NCBI GenBank assembly: GCA_017471245.1
Contig: JAFUVB010000046.1
Location: 1-35,379 of the forward strand
Length of the DNA: 35,379 nucleotides
Direction of reading: 5' to 3'
From: Prevotella sp.
GTDB lineage: Bacteria; Bacteroidota; Bacteroidia; Bacteroidales; Bacteroidaceae
Shown here: piece by piece, positions 1 to 7,034 of the stretch
How positions within the stretch are numbered: position 1 is the first letter of the stretch
Layout: the number at the start of each line of letters is the position of its first letter
The notes under the pieces: model-generated
What the model was told of the DNA's origin: nothing
Database searches by the model: none
The model's input: only the letters and a program-made list of their open reading frames with translations
Translations under genes and position numbers: made by a program

Positions 1-303
1 CAGATACTTAACTTTCTTTCCTGTCATTTCTGCGTATGCCATTTCCCGTCTGGTACTCTCGCCGATGTAGCCACCGACATTGATGACAAAGATTTCATCT
101 GCCATGTCAATCTTTCTCAGGTGCATATCGTCGAGCATTTCCTTTACTCCAGGCTTCCACACCTCTTCGTCACCCGAATGGCCGAACATGCCAACACTAA
201 TGACAATACAACCTTCAAGCGTCAATCGTTTCTGGACTTCAATGAACTGCTCTTTAAAACGAGTGCTTCCGCAGAGCGTAACTATCTTGTAGTTCTGCAT
301 CAT
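1..303 (-). CDS. Nucleoside 2-deoxyribosyltransferase-like protein, 3' end beyond the window
   Basis: The reading frame begins with ATG at 303 (a second ATG follows at 300) and stays open to base 1, so the C-terminus is missing from the window. The N-terminus reads YKIVTLCGSTRFKEQF, followed by SVGMFGHSGDEEVWKPG and a segment rich in D, E and R ending with ESTRRE. The CGSTRF start and the ESTRRE helix resemble the nucleoside 2-deoxyribosyltransferase / DUF4406 superfamily, in which the Glu of such a segment is catalytic; the substrate cannot be inferred. It starts 1 bp after the cyclophilin stop and is probably the last gene seen of a minus-strand operon. A close paralogue lies at 5160-5489, with long near-identical DNA stretches. 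Confidence 0.8.
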   Translation of the reverse strand, partial: MMQNYKIVTLCGSTRFKEQFIEVQKRLTLEGCIVISVGMFGHSGDEEVWKPGVKEMLDDMHLRKIDMADEIFVINVGGYIGESTRREMAYAEMTGKKVKYL

Positions 304-304
304 A

Positions 305-1033
305 TCATTCAATGACCGTTATCCTCATTTCAATGTCATCAACAGGTCTGTCACCACGCCCAGTAGCTGTAGCCTGTATCATTTCTACAACGTTGAGACC
401 TTCTTCAACCTCACCAAAGACTGTGTATTGACCGTCAAGATGGGGTGTACCTCCAACGGTTGAGTAGAGTTTCTGCTGTTCCTCGGTCAGGCCACCATCC
501 TTTACCTGACTTTCTGCTTCCGCAGCCAGTTTGTCTTGCAATTCCTGTAGTCCGGTACGATTCCTTTCACGGCGCATCTGCATGATTTCCGCACGATGTT
601 CTGCTGCAAGTTCATTGAAAGCAGCCTGAACCTTCTGCACCTTCAACTGCTTGGAGAACTGGCGAAGCTGTCCCTCATTGTAGACCTGTCCCCAGACGAT
701 ATAGAACTGAGAACCGCTACTTCTGCGCTCTGGATTCACCTCGTCACCCTGACGTGCAGCAGCCAAAGCACCTCGCTTGTGGAAGATGCCGTCTTTTATC
801 TCTGCTTCGAGGGTATAATCAGGCCCACCAACTCCAAGCATCTTTCCAGCAGGTGCGCCTTTTGAATCAGGATCACCGCCCTGAATCATAAAATCCTTAA
901 TCACTCGATGGAACAGTGTACCATCATAATAGCCCTCCTTCACCAGTTTCACAAAGTTGTCACGGTGGATGGGAGTTTCGTCATACAGGCGAACTACGAT
1001 GTCGCCCAGCATTGTCTGTATCTTAACTTTCAT
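305..1033 (-). CDS. Cyclophilin-type peptidyl-prolyl cis-trans isomerase
   Basis: The 242-residue protein catalyses proline cis-trans isomerisation during protein folding. The cyclophilin core is clear: TPIHRDNFVKLVKEGYYDG, the FHRVIKDFMIQGGDP signature, SGSQFYIVWGQ, and GGTPHLDGQYTVFGEV near the C-terminus. A charged, helical insertion of about 60 residues (roughly 120-185) separates the SGSQF strand from the GGTPHLDG loop, making the protein longer than the usual 160-190 residues; such inserts occur in other Bacteroidetes cyclophilins. There is no signal peptide, so it should be cytoplasmic. It starts 2 bp after the end of the small frameshifted gene at 1036-1220 and ends 1 bp before the next gene, consistent with co-transcription. 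Confidence 0.95.
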   Translation of the reverse strand: MKVKIQTMLGDIVVRLYDETPIHRDNFVKLVKEGYYDGTLFHRVIKDFMIQGGDPDSKGAPAGKMLGVGGPDYTLEAEIKDGIFHKRGALAAARQGDEVNPERRSSGSQFYIVWGQVYNEGQLRQFSKQLKVQKVQAAFNELAAEHRAEIMQMRRERNRTGLQELQDKLAAEAESQVKDGGLTEEQQKLYSTVGGTPHLDGQYTVFGEVEEGLNVVEMIQATATGRGDRPVDDIEMRITVIE

Positions 1034-1035
1034 AT

Positions 1036-1220
1036 TCAGTATAGTTCGTTTATATAATTTTTCGTACTCATATCATAATAGAGTGCTTCGAGTTCTTCGA
1101 CGAGCGAAGCGGCAAGCCGATTACCTGGAGGGTCAATTTCTCAACGGAATGTTCAATCACTCGTATCAGCTCTTCACGCCGATATTCCTCTGACTGTCCA
1201 AAACGTCCTGTGTATGCCAT
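1036..1220 (-). pseudogene. Small conserved-looking gene with a single-base frameshift
   Basis: Reading from ATG at 1220, the first frame gives MAYTGRFGQSEEYRREELIR and continues through IEHSVEK. A second frame then gives IDPPGNRLAASLVEELEALY and runs through YYDMSTKNYINELY to a TGA at 1036. Adding one A to the GAGAAATTGACC run where the frames meet joins them into a single 61-residue protein; the 185-bp length is exactly one base short of 62 codons. Both halves are charged and helical and look like real protein. The junctions are tight: 1 bp from the upstream thioesterase gene and 2 bp from the cyclophilin start. I do not recognise the family. It could be a true frameshift mutation, a sequencing or assembly error, or recoding. 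Confidence 0.6.
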
Positions 1221-1221
1221 A

Positions 1222-1596
1222 TTATCCAAGTTTTGAAATGAATTTCTCTCTATCTACAATGAATCTCAGATGTGTTCCTTCTCCAAGAAGCGTATCTCCG
1301 GAGTAAGCAGACACCTTAAACTCAATTTTTTTGCCGTCCACTTTTGTCACCTCAGCTTCGGCTCTCACCACGTCACCAATCTTCGAGGGCTTCAGGTGAG
1401 ACGATTCGATATGACCGCCAACTGTAGTACAACCTTCTGGCAGTTCGTCTTTGACAGCAAGCATGGCAGCGTTCTCCATCAAAGCCATCATCATTGGAGT
1501 AGCGAGGACAGGCATATCCCCAGAACCGATAGTGACGGCAGTAACGGCATCTGTAACCGTTAGTTCACTTGTATGTTTCAGTCCAATCTCTATCAT
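1222..1596 (-). CDS. FlK-like hotdog-fold acyl-CoA thioesterase
   Basis: The 124-residue protein has the size and pattern of single-domain hotdog thioesterases related to fluoroacetyl-CoA thioesterase FlK. The FlK catalytic triad is Thr42, Glu50 and His76. Here Thr33 ([11 protein letters not shown]), Glu41 and His67 (ESSHLKPS) lie at exactly the same spacings of 8 and 26 residues. The remaining beta strands, including [20 protein letters not shown], fit the family. It probably hydrolyses a short acyl-CoA in the cytoplasm; the substrate cannot be read from sequence. It overlaps the upstream acetyltransferase by 4 bp (ATGA), so translation is probably coupled, and it is followed 1 bp later by the small frameshifted gene. 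Confidence 0.88.
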   Translation of the reverse strand: MIEIGLKHTSELTVTDAVTAVTIGSGDMPVLATPMMMALMENAAMLAVKDELPEGCTTVGGHIESSHLKPSKIGDVVRAEAEVTKVDGKKIEFKVSAYSGDTLLGEGTHLRFIVDREKFISKLG

Positions 1597-2162
1597 TCTT
1601 CAATATCGTTTTCTATGTTCTTAATCAGTTTGGCAGGAACGCCACCTACAAGAGAATTATCAGGAACGTCCTTTGTTACAACAGCACCAGCCGCTATCAC
1701 AACATTGTTGCCAATCGTTATTCCTGGCAGAATGGTTACGTTTCCACCAATCCATACATCGTTACCAATCCGAACAGGCTCTGCATGAGCCATGTAACCT
1801 CGCCGTGCTTTGGGAGAAAGTGGATGACCGACAGTAGTAATTAGCGTATTCGGTCCTATCATCACGTGGTTGCCGATATAAACCTCTCTGATGTCGAGGA
1901 TGGTCAGATTGAAATTGCCAGTGAAGTCATTGCCAATAAAGATGTTCTTACCACAGTCGCAGCAGAAGGTCTTGGCTATCCATACCCTTTCACCTACACT
2001 TCCAAGCATCTTTTTCAGATAGGCGTACTGAGCATTAAAATCCCTTCCGTCAATAGCGTTGTATTCCTCACACCAAAGTATTGCTTGGGTCTTTCGGGCT
2101 TCAAGTTCTGCATCGGCATAGCTGTATTCCAGGACAGCCTTCATTTTCTCCATTTCAGTCAT
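1593..2162 (-). CDS. Maltose/galactoside-type sugar O-acetyltransferase
   Basis: The 189-residue protein matches the LacA/Maa family, which transfers acetyl from acetyl-CoA to a sugar hydroxyl. The N-terminal helical cap ([18 protein letters not shown]) is followed by left-handed beta-helix hexapeptide repeats such as [26 protein letters not shown] and [18 protein letters not shown]. The catalytic His is expected in [14 protein letters not shown]. It ends with [12 protein letters not shown], typical of the family. It begins 2 bp after the yjbQ stop and overlaps the thioesterase gene by 4 bp. The physiological acceptor is unknown; the neighbours do not indicate a sugar pathway. Confidence 0.92.
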   Translation of the reverse strand: MTEMEKMKAVLEYSYADAELEARKTQAILWCEEYNAIDGRDFNAQYAYLKKMLGSVGERVWIAKTFCCDCGKNIFIGNDFTGNFNLTILDIREVYIGNHVMIGPNTLITTVGHPLSPKARRGYMAHAEPVRIGNDVWIGGNVTILPGITIGNNVVIAAGAVVTKDVPDNSLVGGVPAKLIKNIENDIEE

Positions 2163-2164
2163 TG

Positions 2165-2578
2165 CTATTCTCCGATTATTGTTACTATTAGTTCTCTTGC
2201 CCCACCATAATTCCTATACTCACAGAAGTAGATGCCCTGCCAGGTTCCCATATTCAGGTGTCCGTTGCTAATGGGAATCGTCAGACTCACGCCACTCAAT
2301 GTTGATTTGGCATGAGCTGGCATATCATCAGCACCTTCCAATGTATGCTCATATTCTGGACGATTCTCTGGAACGAGACGGTTGAAGATGGTTTCCATAT
2401 CAAGCCTTACGTCTGGATCTGCATTTTCGTTGATGCTCAGTCCGCAACTTGTATGCTTGCAGAATATGTTGATGATACCAGTCTTAGGCAGTTTTGGCAA
2501 CTGACGTATTATCTCGCCAGTCACCAGATGAAAGCCTCTTGACTTGGGCTGTAGGGTTATCTCTAATTGCTGAATCAT
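2165..2578 (-). CDS. yjbQ: YjbQ/UPF0047 family protein (annotated as secondary thiamine-phosphate synthase enzyme)
   Basis: Starting at the ATG at 2578, the 137-residue protein begins [20 protein letters not shown]. It carries the family hallmarks [44 protein letters not shown] and the terminal VTIIGE. Members complement thiamine-phosphate synthase defects weakly, but the true role is unsettled. The reading frame extends upstream to 2635, but a -7 promoter box lies inside that extension (2603-2610), so I chose 2578, which also matches the family N-terminus. It is the first gene of the minus-strand operon running to the left window edge. A damaged paralogue is at 4771-5126. Confidence 0.93.
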   Translation of the reverse strand: MIQQLEITLQPKSRGFHLVTGEIIRQLPKLPKTGIINIFCKHTSCGLSINENADPDVRLDMETIFNRLVPENRPEYEHTLEGADDMPAHAKSTLSGVSLTIPISNGHLNMGTWQGIYFCEYRNYGGARELIVTIIGE

Positions 2579-2602
2579 TCTGAATATCGTTAAAATTCGC
2601 CA

Positions 2603-2610
2603 CAAAATTA
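2603..2610 (-). promoter_or_regulatory. Bacteroidetes -7 promoter box for the yjbQ operon
   Basis: The minus strand reads TAATTTTG, a match to the Bacteroidetes TAnnTTTG box. It is 24 bp upstream of the yjbQ ATG at 2578, so transcription should start near 2596 with a leader under 20 nt. Confidence 0.65.
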
Positions 2611-2684
2611 CTAAAAAATAGCCTAAATCTGCCATATTGGAAGTGAATGTATGTTATTTCAGCAATTTTCTAATGAAAATTGAG

Positions 2685-2692
2685 TAATTTTG
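2685..2692 (+). promoter_or_regulatory. Bacteroidetes -7 promoter box for the carbonic anhydrase operon
   Basis: TAATTTTG matches TAnnTTTG and faces the gene at 2785. The predicted start is near 2699, so the palindromic repeat at 2699-2760 would be transcribed as most of the 5' leader. Confidence 0.65.
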
Positions 2693-2698
2693 TAGCCA

Positions 2699-2760
2699 AA
2701 TCCGCGATTAAGCGAGTGCAGAGCCGAACTTGTTTGAACTTTGCCGAGCGTGAGCGGATT
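2699..2760 (+). repeat. Palindromic intergenic repeat in the carbonic anhydrase leader
   Basis: The outer arms are AATCCGC (2699-2705) and GCGGATT (2754-2760), perfect inverted repeats. Between them lie GCGAGTGCAGAG, CCGAACTTGTTTGAACTT and GCCGAGCGTGAGC, the same ordered words seen in the insertion at 4984-5052 and partly at 20374-20399. It looks like a short dispersed repeat that can fold in RNA. Confidence 0.5.
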
Positions 2761-2784
2761 ATCTAAATTGAAAGATTAACGAAT

Positions 2785-3327
2785 ATGATAGACCAGATTA
2801 TTGACTACAACAAGGCTTTCGTAGAGTCCAAGGGCTACAAAAAGTATCTGACCGACAAGTACCCCGACAAGAAGCTGGCCGTGCTGTCGTGTATGGACAC
2901 CCGACTGACAGAACTGCTTCCTGCTGCTTTGGGGTTGAAGAATGGTGATGCAAAGATTATCAAGAATGCCGGTGGCTTGGTGATTTCTGCTTTCGACTCA
3001 GCCGTGCGCAGCCTTATCGTTGCCATCTATGAGCTGGGCGTGGAGGAAATCATGGTGGTGGCACATTCCCATTGCGGAGCCTGTCACATGAGCTTCGACC
3101 ACTTCCATCACGAAATGATAGCCCGTGGTGTGACGGATGAGACGCTTGATACCATCCAAAAGTGTGGAATTGACCTGCATCACTGGTTGGAGGGTTTTAA
3201 GGACACTCCCGAATCCGTCCGCAAGACCGTTGAGACCATCAAGACCCATCCACTTGTACCGAATGATATAGTGGTTAGAGGATTTATCATCGATTCAGAA
3301 ACAGGAGCATTAGAAGAAGTAAAATGA
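2785..3327 (+). CDS. Beta-class carbonic anhydrase
   Basis: The 180-residue cytoplasmic zinc enzyme interconverts CO2 and bicarbonate. Zinc ligands and the catalytic dyad are visible: Cys36-Met-Asp38-Thr-Arg40 (SCMDTRL), and His94 with Cys97 in AHSHCGAC. The segment NAGGLVISAFDSAVRSL is typical. Its length and the GDAKIIKNAGG context resemble the short YtiB/Rv1284-like clade rather than the 220-residue Can type. It leads a three-gene run with 4-bp and 1-bp overlaps. A -7 box lies about 95 bp upstream, with the palindromic repeat in between. Confidence 0.95.
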   Translation: MIDQIIDYNKAFVESKGYKKYLTDKYPDKKLAVLSCMDTRLTELLPAALGLKNGDAKIIKNAGGLVISAFDSAVRSLIVAIYELGVEEIMVVAHSHCGACHMSFDHFHHEMIARGVTDETLDTIQKCGIDLHHWLEGFKDTPESVRKTVETIKTHPLVPNDIVVRGFIIDSETGALEEVK

Positions 3328-3746
3328 AATCAAACATCTATCCATTCGTACTTATTGTACTGCTTTTATGTTCATGCCATAATAGCAAAACTAATCAGGC
3401 AAACGATTCTGATTTGCAAACGCAAATAAACGATTCACTGAGTGCAAGCCTTTCAGTGGGTAAAATAACGGCAGAAATGGCATACGAGGGTGTAGACAAC
3501 TACTGCCATAAAGAGTATGACTGGAGTGTCGCAGAGGACAATCCTGACATGATGTATATACAGATGGGCGAAGAGACAGAAACTGAGTACCAAGTGGTGT
3601 TCCGTAGCTATACAGGTGCTTTTGTGTATTTCTATGTCGATAAAACAAGTGGCACAACAACAATGGTTGAGAAAGTTCCGAACCTTGATGTAGAGGAAAA
3701 ATCAGGAACCATTAACCTGTTTGACTACCTAGAGAAGAAGGACTGA
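3324..3746 (+). CDS. Small predicted lipoprotein
   Basis: The 140-residue protein starts with a lipoprotein signal peptide: hydrophobic core YPFVLIVLLLCSC, with the likely lipidated cysteine at residue 18 (LCSC). The mature part is acidic and contains YHKEYDW-like and YTGAFVYFYVDKTSGTTTMVE segments, but I recognise no family. It overlaps the carbonic anhydrase stop by 4 bp (ATGA), so it is probably co-translated and membrane-anchored in the periplasm or outer membrane. A functional link with carbonic anhydrase is suggested only by the overlap. Confidence 0.75.
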   Translation: MKSNIYPFVLIVLLLCSCHNSKTNQANDSDLQTQINDSLSASLSVGKITAEMAYEGVDNYCHKEYDWSVAEDNPDMMYIQMGEETETEYQVVFRSYTGAFVYFYVDKTSGTTTMVEKVPNLDVEEKSGTINLFDYLEKKD

Positions 3747-3946
3747 TGGATTATCTGCCTAAAGACCCTGCAATACTGGTTTCGAGCGTTAACATGCTTC
3801 TGAGGGATGAAGAGTTTGACAGCCTTGAATCCTTGTGCTATGCTTTCAATAGAGAGACACACGAGATAAAGAACTACTTGCAGGGTCATGGTTTTGTATG
3901 GAGTGAGAGTCAAAAACAGTTCAGGCCAATAGGCTACGACGAATGA
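3746..3946 (+). CDS. DUF4250 family small protein
   Basis: The 66-residue protein begins MDYLPKDPAILVSSVNMLLR and continues DEEFDSLESLCYAF, then NRETHEIKNYLQGHGFVW and SESQKQF. This matches my memory of DUF4250, a 55-70 residue family of unknown function common in Bacteroidetes and Firmicutes. Its ATG shares a base with the preceding TGA (TGATGG), so it is the third gene of the carbonic anhydrase operon. Its last bases overlap the end of a transposase remnant on the other strand, but the C-terminus looks like a normal family end. Confidence 0.8.
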   Translation: MDYLPKDPAILVSSVNMLLRDEEFDSLESLCYAFNRETHEIKNYLQGHGFVWSESQKQFRPIGYDE

Positions 3947-4239
3947 TATCGAAGGACAGCATCTCGGGTCTGATTGGCAGTAGCAAAAGTGGTTTTAGCT
4001 ATGGGCTTCCGTCCAAGACCAAGGTGATAGCACTTAGACTGGTGAGCCTGTAGAGCAACTATCAAGTCTCGCAGACTGTCGCGGTTGCTGAGTTGTCCGA
4101 ACATTAGGGCCAACAGTTGGTTCCAACAAGTAAAGTGCTTGACATAATGGTCACCTTTGTACTTCCTGACATAGTCATTGAACTGGCTTCTGTTCAAAAA
4201 TGAGGTAAGTTGAGAGAAAACGTATCTTGAATTGTTCAT
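3934..4239 (-). pseudogene. IS4-family transposase remnant (DUF4372 N-terminal domain only)
   Basis: Only about the first 95 residues of a transposase of roughly 380-400 remain. MNNSRYVFSQLTSFLNRSQF is followed by FTCWNQLLALMFGQLSNRDS, LRDLIVALQAHQSKCYHLG and TTFATANQTRD, the DUF4372 domain of IS4-type transposases. Homology stops near 3958, followed by a few unrelated codons. The catalytic DDE domain is absent, so it cannot transpose by itself. The 5' flank up to about 4360 may include the original left end of the element. Confidence 0.85.
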
Positions 4240-4770
4240 ACCATCTAATCCTGTTTAGACGGCAAAGATACTAATTCAAATCCGTTTCACTTCAAAACTT
4301 CTCATAAAAGACTGTATTTCAATTATTTCAAAGAACGATTAGTCCGCTTTAACGGGACGGTAGTGATCATTCATAGAAAGTGTAATGGAGGCTGTAAAGA
4401 CCGTATTTGGGGAACTTACCCCTGTAGAGATTAGGGTTAGCCATCAAGTGAATGGTCGTGTACCGAATGGCCAGTTGGTGCACCATTTGGATACAGTTGT
4501 TGGCGAACAGACCAACTCTCTGGATCACCATAGATTGGACTTATTCTTCTCTGCCAATATCAAACAAAGACTTTGCAACCCAAAGTAATCAAGCCCCAAA
4601 AAATTGCGAGCTGCAACCAGTTTTCACAAATTTATTTGCAAAGTTACGTTTTTCACAAAAATCCGTATTTTTGCATCCGATATTAACTATAGTTGAATCT
4701 TGTCGCAACTCGACAAAGCAGACGCAAGCATCTTTTTTGTCCTCACTGCCCCAAGAAAGTAGGAGTGTTT
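4240..4770. other. Gene-poor stretch with a probable IS end and a promoter
   Basis: I find no convincing gene here. Short open frames (for example 4385-4588) have no recognisable protein on either strand. GTCCGCTTTAACGGGAC at 4342-4358 is an imperfect inverted repeat about 100 bp upstream of the transposase start and could be the terminal repeat of the IS4 remnant; a similar sequence occurs at 35214-35231. A -7 box lies at 4666-4673. Confidence 0.45.
4666..4673 (+). promoter_or_regulatory. Bacteroidetes -7 promoter box for the second yjbQ copy
   Basis: TATTTTTG matches TAnnTTTG. It would give a leader of about 90 nt to the ATG at 4771, which has an AGGAG site at about 7-nt spacing. Confidence 0.5.
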
Positions 4771-5126
4771 ATGATAGAACAAGTAGAAAAAAAACTTAAA
4801 CCTAAGTCTCGTGGTTTCCATTTGATGACCAGAGAGATACTTGGGCAGTTGCCCAAACTGCCTAAGACTGGTATCATCAATATCTTCTGCAAACATACAA
4901 GTTGCGGATTGAGCATCAATGAGAATGCAGATCCAGATGTCCGTGTGGATATGGAAACCATATTCAACCGTATTGTACCAGAAATGACGAACGAGCGAGT
5001 GGAGAGTAATGCTTGCATTAACTCTTCCGAGCGAGGAATTCGACGAAGTCAAAATAGACCAGAGTATGAGAATACAGAAATTACGGCGGGGCAAGGAAAC
5101 TGGTTGTAACGATAATAGGTGAATGA
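4771..5126 (+). pseudogene. Decayed second yjbQ copy
   Basis: The frame from ATG 4771 matches the intact YjbQ at 2165-2578 closely through [31 protein letters not shown] and [21 protein letters not shown] 23-codon in-frame insertion (4984-5052) then interrupts it before NRPEYE resumes. About 46 codons are then missing, including [12 protein letters not shown] and [11 protein letters not shown]. After a +1 shift, the C-terminus [18 protein letters not shown] follows to a stop at 5126. The original frame ends at 5109. Loss of the conserved centre should abolish function. The DNA is clearly diverged from the intact gene, so the duplication or acquisition is not very recent. Confidence 0.85.
4984..5052 (+). 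repeat. 69-bp palindromic insertion inside the yjbQ pseudogene
   Basis: Comparison with the intact yjbQ places an extra 69 bp between the codons for VPE and NRPEYE. The core is GAGTAATGC / GCATTAACTC around TTG, a near-perfect hairpin. The outer part has GAGCGAGTG and CCGAGCGAGG, the words of the repeat at 2699-2760, and the ends read TGAC and GTCA. It keeps the frame open. Confidence 0.65.
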
Positions 5127-5159
5127 ACAGCCAGAATGAAGGGTCAGACAGCACTCGTT

Positions 5160-5489
5160 TCAAGGAGCAGTTGCTTTTGCTTTCTCCAGAAATAATACTT
5201 TCTTACCTGTTTTCTCTGCGTATGCGATTTCCCGTCTGGTACTCTCGCCAACATAGCCGCCCACGTTGATGACAAAGATTTCATCAGCAAGGTCGATCTT
5301 TCTCATGTGCATATCGTCAAGCATTTCCTTTACTCCAGGCTTCCACACCTCTTCATCACCCGAATGGCCGAACATGCCAACGCTGATAACTATGTGACCT
5401 TCTAAGGTCAACCTCTTTTGAACTTCAAAGAATTGTTCTTTGAAACGTGTGCTACCGCAGAGTGTTACTATTTTATATTGCCGTATCAT
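5160..5489 (-). CDS. Nucleoside 2-deoxyribosyltransferase-like protein (second copy)
   Basis: The 109-residue protein starts MIRQYKIVTLCGSTRFKEQF and carries SVGMFGHSGDEEVWKPG, RKIDLADEIFVINVGGY and GESTRREIAYAEKTGKK. It is nearly the same as the truncated gene at the left edge of the window; several 40-60 bp DNA blocks differ by only a few bases. The family resembles nucleoside 2-deoxyribosyltransferases / DUF4406, with Glu of ESTRRE as the likely catalytic residue; the substrate is unknown. It converges with the decayed yjbQ copy. The tail LEKAKATAP may be altered relative to the paralogue, whose C-terminus is not in the window. Confidence 0.85.
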   Translation of the reverse strand: MIRQYKIVTLCGSTRFKEQFFEVQKRLTLEGHIVISVGMFGHSGDEEVWKPGVKEMLDDMHMRKIDLADEIFVINVGGYVGESTRREIAYAEKTGKKVLFLEKAKATAP

Positions 5490-5614
5490 TCACTGATAAT
5501 TTTATACGTTTGATGTAATCCTTTTTCCAATAACTGTTTCTACCTGCTTCCTGCCTAATCATAATTCCTGAACTCTCAGAGATATAGCCATGGCCAAATG
5601 CTAAAGTCCAAGTG

Positions 5615-6268
5615 TCATTTCCCTACGATTCCAATCAGTTCGTCCATGCTGCTGATGATAAAGTCAGCACCTGCTTGAACAAGTTTCTCCCTTGTACCAT
5701 TCCCCCAAGTCACACCGCAGGTTTTAGTTCCAGCATTGTATCCCATCTGTATATCTACATCCATATCGCCAACAACTAATGCCTGATCAGGCTTAAAACC
5801 CAATGCAGAAAGGATGTCCTGCACTGGTTCCGGATTCGGTTTTGCCTTGATCACGTCGTCAGCTCCTATCAGATAAGAAATATAACTGGAAATATTCAAA
5901 TCACGAGTGAGCTCCACAAGCGAGGTGTGATTGCGTGATGATGCGATGGCGAGTGTGAATCCTTGCTCTTTCAATGCCGACAGCGTTTCGGCCACACAAG
6001 GAAATAGCTGTGGTTTGATTGTCTGAAGGTTCTCTTGAAAGATTCGCCGATATGTTCCGACACAGTTTTGGATCAGATCGTTGCCTGCTTCTGGATATAA
6101 AGATTCGAAACAGCCAGCCAAAGGCAAGCCGATGGTCGATGCGCATTCTCTCTCACTCCGCTCAGGCAGTTGATGTTCGGCTATTGTCATCTTCATTGTC
6201 GCAACTATATTCTGCCGGGTATCACCCAGCGTACCGTCGAAATCAAAAACAATCAGTCTAAAACTCAT
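5615..6268 (-). CDS. HAD-superfamily phosphatase (phosphoglycolate phosphatase-like)
   Basis: The 217-residue protein has all four HAD motifs. Motif I is VFDFDGTLGDT with nucleophile Asp9 and acid/base Asp11. Motif II is IASSRN. The motif III lysine lies in KAKPNPEP, and motif IV is VGDMDVDIQMG. A helical cap of about 80 residues lies between motifs I and II, placing it in the Gph/PgmB-type subfamily. Known members remove phosphate from small molecules such as phosphoglycolate or sugar phosphates; the substrate here is not resolved. It is divergent from the flavin-reductase-like gene and has its own -7 box at 6319-6326. Confidence 0.92.
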   Translation of the reverse strand: MSFRLIVFDFDGTLGDTRQNIVATMKMTIAEHQLPERSERECASTIGLPLAGCFESLYPEAGNDLIQNCVGTYRRIFQENLQTIKPQLFPCVAETLSALKEQGFTLAIASSRNHTSLVELTRDLNISSYISYLIGADDVIKAKPNPEPVQDILSALGFKPDQALVVGDMDVDIQMGYNAGTKTCGVTWGNGTREKLVQAGADFIISSMDELIGIVGK

Positions 6269-6318
6269 ATCGCTTTCACCATTTGGGAATTTAATGTTTC
6301 TATACTTGGTTTTGTTTG

Positions 6319-6326
6319 CAAAGATA
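6319..6326 (-). promoter_or_regulatory. Bacteroidetes -7 promoter box for the HAD phosphatase
   Basis: The minus strand reads TATCTTTG, matching TAnnTTTG, about 50 bp upstream of the ATG at 6268. Confidence 0.65.
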
Positions 6327-6378
6327 ATGAAAAAGAAAGAAAAATGGATAATTATTTCGCGTTTCAGTCGGTTTTTCG

Positions 6379-6386
6379 TACTTTTG
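6379..6386 (+). promoter_or_regulatory. Bacteroidetes -7 promoter box for the exported flavin-reductase-like gene
   Basis: TACTTTTG matches TAnnTTTG, with predicted start near 6393 and a leader of under 20 nt before the ATG at 6411. It is back-to-back with the HAD promoter. Confidence 0.65.
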
Positions 6387-6410
6387 CAATATAATTATTG
6401 ATCATTTATA

Positions 6411-6998
6411 ATGAAAAAGAGTTTTATCACGGCATTTTTGGCATCGGTGATGCTGATTTGCGCTAATTCCTTATTTGCACAGGAAGAGAATGGTTTCAAG
6501 AAGTTTGATGTAAGGAAAGACTTCACAGAAAACGGTTTCCAATGGTTTCACGATGCAGAACTGCTGGCAGCAGGAAACCAAGAGAAGAGCAATGCCATGA
6601 CTATTGGATGGGGTGGCATTGGAACGTTATGGGGTCGCACCGCTCTGACTGTATATGTGGCAGAGAAGCGCTACACGAAAGTGTTCATGGATAATGCTGA
6701 ATATTTCACGGTGATGACTTTTGATGTGGAACAAAGCAAGGTTCTCAGATACATGGGAACAAAGAGCGGGCGCGACGGCGACAAGGCTTCTGCCCTCGGG
6801 CTGCACACAGCTTATACCGCAAACGGTACGCCCTACTATACGGAAGCAGACATGGTGATAGAGTGCAAGATAATGTATGAAGCACCCTTCGACCCGAAAG
6901 GCTTCAAGAGCGATGCTCCCCGCAGAATGTATGCAAACTTCCCGGCTGGTATCCACACCATGTATATCGGCGAGGTTGTGAATGCATGGAAGAAATGA
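6411..6998 (+). CDS. Flavin-reductase-like FMN-binding split-barrel protein with a signal peptide
   Basis: The 195-residue protein begins with an apparent Sec signal peptide (MKKSFITAFLASVMLICANS, cleavage likely after FA at residue 23). The rest resembles the flavin-reductase-like split barrel: SNAMTIGWGGIGTLWGRTA is the FMN-binding region near the N-terminus of the domain, and SGRDGDKASALGLHTAY and FPAGIHTMYIGEV follow the fold. Family members bind FMN and are usually cytoplasmic, so an exported version is notable and suggests an envelope redox role. It lies 36 bp upstream of the CDF transporter gene, with which it could be co-transcribed. Confidence 0.8.
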   Translation: MKKSFITAFLASVMLICANSLFAQEENGFKKFDVRKDFTENGFQWFHDAELLAAGNQEKSNAMTIGWGGIGTLWGRTALTVYVAEKRYTKVFMDNAEYFTVMTFDVEQSKVLRYMGTKSGRDGDKASALGLHTAYTANGTPYYTEADMVIECKIMYEAPFDPKGFKSDAPRRMYANFPAGIHTMYIGEVVNAWKK

Positions 6999-7034
6999 AG
7001 GCATGAAACACATGACAGAGATAAACAATAGGAA

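Noticed and set aside
4385-4588. 67-codon open frame between the IS remnant and the yjbQ pseudogene
   Set aside because: No recognisable protein in this or other frames; the region looks like decayed intergenic DNA.
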